Part shown: piece by piece, positions 60,601 through 64,000 of the stretch
Layout of the letters: every line of letters starts with the position of its first letter
Position numbering within the stretch: the stretch's first letter is position 1
NCBI GenBank assembly: GCA_022606425.2
Contig: JAHDVF020000432.1
Coordinates: 186,001-250,000 of the forward strand
DNA from: Lepidostoma basale
Taxonomy: Eukaryota > Arthropoda > Insecta > Trichoptera > Lepidostomatidae
DNA: 64,000 bases
Direction of reading: 5' to 3'
Notes under the pieces: generated by a model
Database searches by the model: none
Seen by the model: only the letters and a program-made list of their open reading frames with translations
What the model was told of the DNA's origin: nothing
Program-made: the position numbers and the translations under genes

Positions 60601-62677
60601 CCAAGTGGGTCAAATTTATAAATAATAAAAAAGCGACGGCCAGGTTTTTCATAAAAATGAAAATCGTGACACATTTTTATTTAGAAGGAAGTCGATGGCT
60701 ACCCTTTTTTCCGAAAACGACCCAGAATTCGGTATTGACCTTTTTTTTTGTTCGTTTCATAATCGACCATCCAATTTTCACGAATGACAAAAAAAAAGCC
60801 AACATCTCTGCTGATGTTTTCTTTTGATTCATGAGTAATTTCTCCCGCGGGTCCGTGGTTCGCTATCCCCGATATACCTAGACTAAATTTCCATCTATTG
60901 AATTTTTTTAATACTATTTTCGATGAATTTTGTTGTAAGCTAAGACTCGAACCATTTATTTAAAGTGTAATTGAGTTGAGTTTGTAGTGACCTGTAGCAC
61001 ATGTGCAGGGTGCTCTCGGCGGCCGTGTGGTACTGGGGGGAGTAGTGCGGCCCCACGGTGTGCAGCACGTAGCGCGCCGGCAGGCCGTGCCCCGAAGTCA
61101 CCTTCACCTCGCCCGTGCGGCACTCTGCAACACGCCCTTAGCATGGAGTATGGCCCTACACAAATACCTGCACCCTTCTCTTCGGTCACCCTAAAACTTT
61201 TTTATTTTAATAATGACAGTGGAAGACTTGAATAATTGACTGAAGCTAACGCCGCCATATTTACTTCAACTTATTCAAATTTGCGGTCATTTTCTAAGGC
61301 GCTAAGCATTACATATCGGAATTCAATGAGTAAAGATAGCCTTAATGCGTATGTACTCTAAACAGATAATCTATGATGGTCGTCTGACATTTCATACTCA
61401 GATTGAGAAGTGAAGAACTATTTCAATTGTGAGATGAATATGGTTAACACTCGCATTACAGTGCTAAATTGATATTTTACCCTTGGTGGAGCTCAAGTAA
61501 AATGGTTTTATCTTTAAATAAATGTAAAATAATATAAAATAAGTGCACACACAACTTGTGAGTCACTAGTAACTGGAGAAAAAAGAATATCAAATACATG
61601 ATCACTGACAAATGTACACTCGAGGGTACATTGGTGTCAGATATGGTAGTTAAGTCCTTAATTAGACTACAGGTTCAAATGTACAGATATAGTAATCACC
61701 TTTAACATCGAGATGTATTTCTTCCTTGAGACCAGACCCAGCTCGCGCGAAGATTCCGTCGCTCATAATGTTCTGCTCATCCAAATGTACACTCGAGGGT
61801 ACATTAGTGTCAGAAATGGTACAGGTTAAAATGTACAGGAATAGTAATCACCTTTAACATCGAGATGTATTTCTTCCTTGAGACCAGACCCAGCTCGTGC
61901 GAAGATTCCGTCGCTCATAATGTTCTGCTCATCCAAATGTACACTCGAGGGTACATTAGTGTCAGAAATGGTACAGGTTCAAATGTACAGGAATAGTAAT
62001 CACCTTTAACATCGAGATGTATTTCTTCCTTGAGAAGACCCAGCTCGCGTGAAGATTCTGTCGCTCATAATGTTCTGCTCATCCAAATGTACACTCGAGG
62101 GTACATTAGTGTCAGGTATGGTACAGGTTCAAATCTACAGGAATAGTAATCACCTTTAACATCGAGATGTATTTCTTCCTTGAGACTAGACCCAGCTCGC
62201 GCGAAGATTCTGTCGCTCACAATGTTCTTCTCATCCAAATGTACACTCGAGGGTACATTAGTGTCAGATATGGTACAGGTTCAAATGTACAGGAATAGTA
62301 ATCACCTTTAACATCGAGATGTATTTCTTCCTTGAGACCAGACCCAGCTCGCGCGAAGATTCTGTCGCTCACAATGTTCTGCTCATCCAAAGACTCGTTT
62401 GTTGCATTGGTGATAGCGTCCACCTCTAGGAGGGAGATGTCTCCGTGCCTGGAAAGTGAAGTTGGTGGAAAGTGGTGTCACTAACTCAGGGGAGGGGACG
62501 CACTCATCACCGGGGGCGAACTCACCAGAGCACGATCTTCCTGTTGATGGCCGGGTCCTCCGGGAAGGGGGCCCGCTGGTGGCGCGGGCCTAGGCTGTAC
62601 TCGGCGCCCCGCTCGCCCTCGCCCGCCGCGCCCCACCGCGCAAGCGCTGACACGCTCACGGCGCCCACCACGCGCAT
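35755..62677 (-). CDS. GDAP2: Ganglioside-induced differentiation-associated protein 2 (macro + CRAL-TRIO)
   Basis: Ten coding exons: 62677-62526, 62448-62306, 61124-60992, 59449-59340, 58494-58243, 50059-49909, 36535-36382, 36308-36169, 36079-35881, 35799-35755. All have GT/AG borders and the frame closes exactly, giving 492 aa (human protein about 497). Residues roughly 50-220 form a macro domain: KIVLWHGDISLLEVDAITNA, TNESLDE, TGEVKVTSGHGLPARYVLHT, VGPHYSPQYHTAAESTLHMC, SLAVCLLHSVRRNFPSDLGV. After a linker with GEPLLPDRQIRIIDNP, the C-terminal half is a CRAL-TRIO/Sec14 domain: SGIGCLYQSGVDRLGRPVVI, KALLYLIALLDPIVKGDYVI, AYFHTLTSGANYPSFAWLKE, KNLKAFYIVHPTIWTKMMTW, EIPAYITEYDMT. The family role is poorly known (putative ADP-ribose and lipid-ligand binding). 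The exon at 62686 may extend upstream as 5' UTR. Intron 2 holds tandem duplicates of the exon 2 3' half. Introns 5 and 6 (8.2 and 13.4 kb) are full of transposons. Confidence 0.94.
36840..37440 (+). pseudogene. Reverse-transcriptase relic split by a foldback insertion
   Basis: The plus strand reads IANLTIIDLTKAFHGVQLED, FIRILLKKDVSLSIA and TIRGINSNGFTIINNE (motif A and following helix of an RTE-like RT, the D of KAFD now H), then, beyond the hairpin, TEARQGNSLRPFLLNLIMDK (motif B, RQG.SL.P.L.NL). The 37118-37245 hairpin and decay lie between. It sits in GDAP2 intron 6, antisense. Confidence 0.75.
37118..37245. mobile_element. Foldback/hairpin MITE-like insertion
   Basis: GCTTCCACTTGTGTTTATGT continuing to TCGACC at 37144-37169 is perfectly inverted at 37194-37219 (26 bp, 24-nt loop). 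Weaker pairing extends outward through TTTAGTG/CACTAAA and ATTATTA/TAATAAT. No coding capacity. Confidence 0.8.
37582..41230 (+). mobile_element. Decayed TIR transposon carrying an uncharacterised hAT-like protein family
   Basis: The 16-bp ends TAACCCATGCCGACTT (37582-37597) and AAGTCGGCATGGGTTA (41215-41230) are perfect inverse copies; only TA is shared as a possible target site. Between them, on the plus strand, pieces of one protein occur in N-to-C order: ELDHLFDIAHADALERIKVE and QKQREPGHPGCLEGVNKML (about 37885-38020); RSKKRFEDSCTKSKQRKVQH and GKRDAANLIQEVSIASPRRA (39025-39215); PYTPEEALALFVANNFTVQM (39270-39330); SNDGNTARAFFHNYKTTARI (39658-39720); VTVHWDGKLLPC; FCDTTYNDTGSFNGAC with ERKLLLIACRHHIYDLML (40045-40160); and a C-terminus EEHKQFLLCCVQEHRKIYPD (stop 41054). 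Intact relatives are, from memory, unnamed multi-copy arthropod proteins. HWDGK, DTT..NTG and CRHH sit like hAT D1, D2 and C..H. Stops, frameshifts and possible introns (donor at 38200, acceptor near 38731) leave no full ORF. Confidence 0.72.
41231..45110. other. GDAP2 intron 6, gene-free, with CpG-rich sections
   Basis: From about 42130 to 45000 the sequence repeatedly becomes CpG-rich (notably 42480-42560, 43200-43400, 44210-44400, 44500-44900), which is unusual for this window's introns. Short open frames on both strands overlap there, but none has a recognisable domain or coherent splice borders. GCCGCAT repeats occur at 44940-44960. Confidence 0.45.
45118..45250. mobile_element. Imperfect palindromic repeat (hairpin element)
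   Basis: ATTTTATGAGAATGACATGT on the left pairs with ACATGTCATTCCCATAAAAT on the right, with further pairing to GTTTTCTAGAAAATTTATTA / TAATAAAACTCCTGGAGAAT. The same right-arm words (CGAAACATGTCATTC, AATAAAACTCCTGGA) recur at about 28598-28640, so it is a dispersed family. Confidence 0.7.
45891..46147. mobile_element. 257-bp MITE with about 55-bp TIRs
   Basis: ATATGAAGACTACAGGGGAA at 45891 and its near-exact inverse TTCCCCTGCAGTCTTCATAT ending at 46147. Pairing continues through ACAAGGAATGTCAGT and TTAAnTTGAATAAAT with few mismatches. The core is AT-rich and non-coding. Confidence 0.85.
46850..47810 (-). mobile_element. Degraded RTE-like retroelement related to 3330-5521
   Basis: Minus-strand pieces in order: MPLFEGKGSRLDCGNHRAIG, GAFMSGRGCMHQI, CAFANLQKAYDRV (motif A with the catalytic Asp changed to Asn), STKLIRAVASLYEGTACVKV, FDITKGVKRSSVMAPWLFNL (motif B; RSS replaces QGC), then after loss of the YADD region LVPTLMCGSEAWSC and MRSLRRMCGKIMSDRISNDE. 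Multiple frameshifts and an internal deletion. Located in GDAP2 intron 6, same strand as GDAP2. Confidence 0.82.
48103..48207. repeat. 18-bp stem hairpin followed by (ATT)n tail
   Basis: TTTTGGGATGAGAAAACA pairs with TGTTTTCTCATGCCAAAA across a 10-nt loop (one mismatch). An (ATT)7-like run follows at 48187-48207. It looks like the 3' end of an unidentified retroposed element. Confidence 0.5.
48290..48412 (-). mobile_element. tRNA-derived SINE head
   Basis: The minus strand contains an A-box TGGCCGAGTGGTAAGTG and a B-box GGGTTCGATTCCCGG at tRNA-like spacing. The 3' side lacks a matching acceptor stem and CCA site and instead runs into CAATGGCAGTATGATTGTCA. That is the layout of a tRNA-derived SINE promoter rather than a functional tRNA. 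Confidence 0.7.
50060..52075. other. GDAP2 intron 5, gene-free part
   Basis: Mixed composition with a G+C-rich, GGTGGTGG-containing section at 50560-50770. No coding or element signal recognised. Confidence 0.4.
52076..53056 (-). mobile_element. Mosaic of two RTE-like reverse-transcriptase 3' ends
   Basis: One 276-aa minus-strand frame joins two C-terminal RT segments. The upstream piece has FTYLGYSDLHDEVRAHTNK, VYKAC-type text and CPIMTYGIEVRADT, EMRTLRSIVGITL. The downstream piece starts a second time with MQLDGKVLTNCDTFKYLGSL, EMRMLRWSAGVSLRDKIKS and ERQMRWYGHIKRR. Each has its own YLG and EMR(T/M)LR blocks, so they derive from different copies or families. The 3' end has GAGTTGGGATAGCGCC and an (AAG)n tail at 52076-52086, typical of RTE. 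Confidence 0.8.
53090..53340 (-). pseudogene. Tigger/pogo 3' relic (copy 2)
   Basis: Collinear with 27600-27850 over about 250 bp (shared GACACAGCATTATCATTGAA, AATAAAATTACATAC, CTGGAATG). The minus strand reads LFNDNAVSHFQQILKQRL, the C-terminal block of Tigger transposases. Confidence 0.72.
53640..54045. repeat. Dispersed repeat with (CA)n core, copy A
   Basis: Shares flanks with copy B (54560-54880): AATTTCCACAAC, AAGTCAAAA, a (CA)n run (53784-53866), GCACGCAC, then AACCCTGAAATATG and TGTCAATTCCGA.CCCTAGT. The microsatellite is therefore part of the repeat, not an independent expansion. Confidence 0.8.
54165..54350. repeat. Dispersed repeat, copy 2 (mate at 5525-5740)
   Basis: Collinear with 5525-5740 (GCTAGGACCTCAAGG, GGGCAACA, TAGGAAAGAT, GAACTTCTT, TACTGCAAACAT, TTGTTAACCCAAAA). 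It is placed between the two (CA)n repeat copies. Confidence 0.7.
54560..54880. repeat. Dispersed repeat with (CA)n core, copy B
   Basis: See shared blocks in copy A; the (CA)n here is shorter (54635-54662). Both copies have the same orientation, separated by the 54165-54350 repeat. Confidence 0.78.
54885..56570. other. GDAP2 intron 5, uncharacterised
   Basis: AT-rich sequence with no recognisable gene; the part after about 55700 may belong to the decayed retroelement whose RT starts near 56580, but I cannot show it. Confidence 0.35.
56580..57580 (+). mobile_element. Heavily decayed RTE/BovB-like reverse transcriptase
   Basis: Plus-strand fragments across frames: CALFISRRPLTV-type motif A region, LDNTARLRVDNMLSCTFTTQ, RGVPSGLCSLPHPIQS (motif B), RRALEN.EKGNKVGGRIMSN then LPFADDI (FADD box), YYGIKI, VVKTVYLGFQISAEGG, MATTKNAQLD and, at the end, LTRRCGLRRTEKI / NREDWRRFILAT. 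Numerous stops and shifts. Confidence 0.72.
57642..57982. mobile_element. 341-bp MITE with about 38-bp TIRs
   Basis: GCACGTCACCTGAGAGTAAG then AGGGTTCCAACT at the left, and AGTTGGAACCTTCTTACTCT then CAGGTGACGAGC at the right, are inverse copies with three mismatches. The interior has further short palindromes (CATCTGCTTCAGATGG). Confidence 0.82.
58495..59339. other. GDAP2 intron 4
   Basis: AT-rich intron. Contains ACACCTGAAGATGGAGGGG at 58868, a short repeat-like word. No gene seen. Confidence 0.4.
60040..60575 (+). pseudogene. Mos1-like mariner relic with internal deletion
   Basis: The plus frame from 60069 reads MSTFMVNKKRLREVLLFCFN, then KKSVAEMHKMLLKVYGDHAP, SGKSCREWFIHFKAGDFSID and GKDCLGR, the N-terminal DNA-binding region of Mos1-type mariner. 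After a jump come LKPGETVSG-like and QLMRTG text, and LPERWEK, from later parts of the same protein. The DDE core is deleted. The tail AAATGCGGTTTTTCGACGCT is mariner-like. Confidence 0.75.
60582..60877. mobile_element. hAT-type MITE
   Basis: The left end TAGGGATGGCGAACC at 60582 is matched inversely by GGTTCGCTATCCCC at the right. Flanking ATATAGAC and ATATACCT are roughly similar 8-mers, as hAT insertions would give. The interior has no coding capacity. Confidence 0.65.
61613..62306 (-). repeat. Tandem array of about 150-bp units copying the 3' half of GDAP2 exon 2
   Basis: Four extra units end at donor-equivalent positions near 61698, 61854, 62004 and 62151, in addition to the true exon donor at 62305. 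Each contains the sequence for DEQNIVSDRIFARAG, SGLKEEIHLDVK and GTGATTACTAT at the donor, followed by an intron spacer with TGTACACTCGAGGGTACA. The third-from-left unit has a 2-bp deletion in the coding part. Copies lack the exon's 5' half and its acceptor, so they should be silent decoys. A degraded extra spacer lies at 61613-61690. Confidence 0.9.
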
Positions 62678-62839
62678 ATCACCACTCTGCAACACACCTC
62701 TCCAGTTCAATGCTGTGCAAGTAAAGGTATTATTAACATACCTTCATATTACTATTGATAATATAGGCTTTTTCATTATGGACGTGTTGTTAAGGCAACA
62801 TCTTTAGCGAGGAGGAGTCTGGAGGCCCATTTTTGGATG

Positions 62840-63595
62840 AAAGAATGTGTGAACAACCTAATTATCAGATTTGGGACGACCAGCACCAGATTCATCCTGA
62901 GAAAGTCACTGCTTGGTGCGAGTTATGATATGGTGGAATCATCGCTCCGTGCTTCTTCCGCCACAACCGTTAACGGTGAGCGCTACAAATCGATGATAAG
63001 CAAAATCTTGTGGCTTAAACTGGTTTCTGCTTCCGTTATGACTAGGGCTAGGGTATATATTTAAAATATTGCACATGACTTGACAATGACAATAAACAGT
63101 CACATCTGCTCTCCTCTCTAGCGGGCAGACTTATAAGTTACAATTGGGACACTCATCCCCTAAAACCACATTAGACCACATTACCTCTCTTCTTATGAGT
63201 TTAGTACGAATTCAATATTTTTCGAGTTGTGACAATCTTGCACACAGCGGACATTTGGATGGACATTTTGTGAACTGGCCACCGAGATTGTTTGATTTTA
63301 CCCCTTTAGATTTCTTCCTTTGAAGCTATCTTAAATCACAGGTCTATGCGTATAAACTGCAAACAACTAATGACTTCAATGTCGACATAATATGTGCTAT
63401 CTGGCAAATTCAGCCAGATTTATGAGTCAAAGTTATCGAAAATTGGACCTTCCGAATACGTGCCACCAAGCAAAATTGCGGCGGACATTTGAATGACGTA
63501 GTATTCCATACTTAATGCCATAAAATATTCTTTCAAACAAAATACTTTTTGTAGATATCTCACATCAACTGTTTTATTTATCTTTTGAAAGACCC
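62840..63595 (+). pseudogene. Decayed mariner transposase (copy distinct from 8351-9569)
   Basis: The plus strand reads CFFRHN then VNGERYKSMISKILW, later FVNWPPRLFDFTPLDFFL (third catalytic Asp region), YLKSQVYAYKLQTTNDF, IWQIQPDL, VIENWTFRIRATKQNCGGHL and NDVVFH, with stops between. It ends near GACCCTGTAT at 63590. Same broad mariner group as 8351-9569, more decayed; upstream of GDAP2. Confidence 0.78.
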
Positions 63596-63599
63596 TGTA

Positions 63600-64000
63600 T
63601 TATATTATAATAATCAGCGTCTTTTTAATTAATTAACGATTTAACAAATAAAATAAATAATAGTAATTAACAAAATTAATGAATGGACCCAGCAGTGTTT
63701 AAAATAAAATATATTTATTGTTCAGCATTTTCATTTAAAAAAAAACGGAGTATTTACTAAAAACTTTTCGGAACTCGCTAACCACGTCATTGAAAAAGAT
63801 TATTCGTTTAATAAAGACAACCTTTACTATTTCACCTTTACCTTTGTATTTGGTACATAAAACAAAGTCGTGTTAGTTACGCCATTAGTTAGTTACACTC
63901 AAGAACGGCTGGACCTATTTTGATGATATTTGATTTGTTGGATTTGTCTCCGTCCCGAATAGCAGAATAACTATTAAAACATTTTGTACGGAACGTATTT
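63600..64000. other. Right edge, no gene seen
   Basis: AT-rich. TAGTTACGCCATTAGTTAGTTACACTC-like text and a CTGGACCTATTTTGATGATA word suggest another repeat edge, but nothing can be assigned. Confidence 0.3.

Noticed and set aside
61690..62306. CRISPR-like array
   Set aside because: Units are about 150 bp and contain a duplicated exon fragment; no short repeat/spacer pattern, and the genome is eukaryotic.

Overview
This is eukaryotic, intron-rich DNA, almost certainly from an insect and most likely a moth or butterfly. The evidence is split coding exons with consensus GT/AG borders, two short interstitial tracts of the insect telomere unit TTAGG, and a dense load of mariner, Tigger/pogo, hAT, RTE-like and CR1/Jockey-like elements and MITEs of lepidopteran style. 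There are no bacterial operons, CRISPR arrays or phage genes.

Five host genes can be assembled exon by exon. (1) Minus strand, 14201 down past the left edge: a secreted or ER protein with a signal peptide and repeated thioredoxin-like domains, each with a CxxC; it is incomplete here and its first intron is 11 kb. (2) Plus strand, 19112-22259: kynurenine 3-monooxygenase (KMO, the cinnabar enzyme), ten exons, 458 aa, complete. (3) Minus strand, 25383-22552: a DGAT2/MOGAT-family acyltransferase, four coding exons, 373 aa, whose 3' end meets that of KMO tail to tail. (4) Minus strand, 29877-28855: a 232-aa coiled-coil protein that looks like augmin subunit HAUS4. (5) Minus strand, 62677-35755: GDAP2 (macro domain plus CRAL-TRIO domain), ten coding exons, 492 aa, complete, spread over 27 kb. 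The genes are unrelated in function: redox folding, tryptophan/ommochrome metabolism, neutral lipid synthesis, spindle assembly, and a macro/Sec14 protein.

Most remaining sequence is introns and intergenic DNA filled with transposon debris. The large introns of the thioredoxin gene (2892-14014) and of GDAP2 (36536-49908 and 50060-58242) hold most of it. The main elements are an RTE-like reverse transcriptase at 3372-5495 with at least two degraded relatives, a rearranged mariner nested in a long-inverted-repeat element at 16146-18680, a hAT element with a perfect 8-bp target duplication at 32970-33899, and a 3.65-kb element at 37582-41230.

The last element is the best candidate for something undescribed. 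It has 16-bp terminal inverted repeats beside TA and encloses a decayed copy of an uncharacterised arthropod repeat protein with a hAT-like core (DTT...GAC...CRHH). A second notable structure is a tandem array of about 150-bp units inside GDAP2 intron 2 that repeats the 3' half of the preceding macro-domain exon, including its splice donor, at least four extra times.
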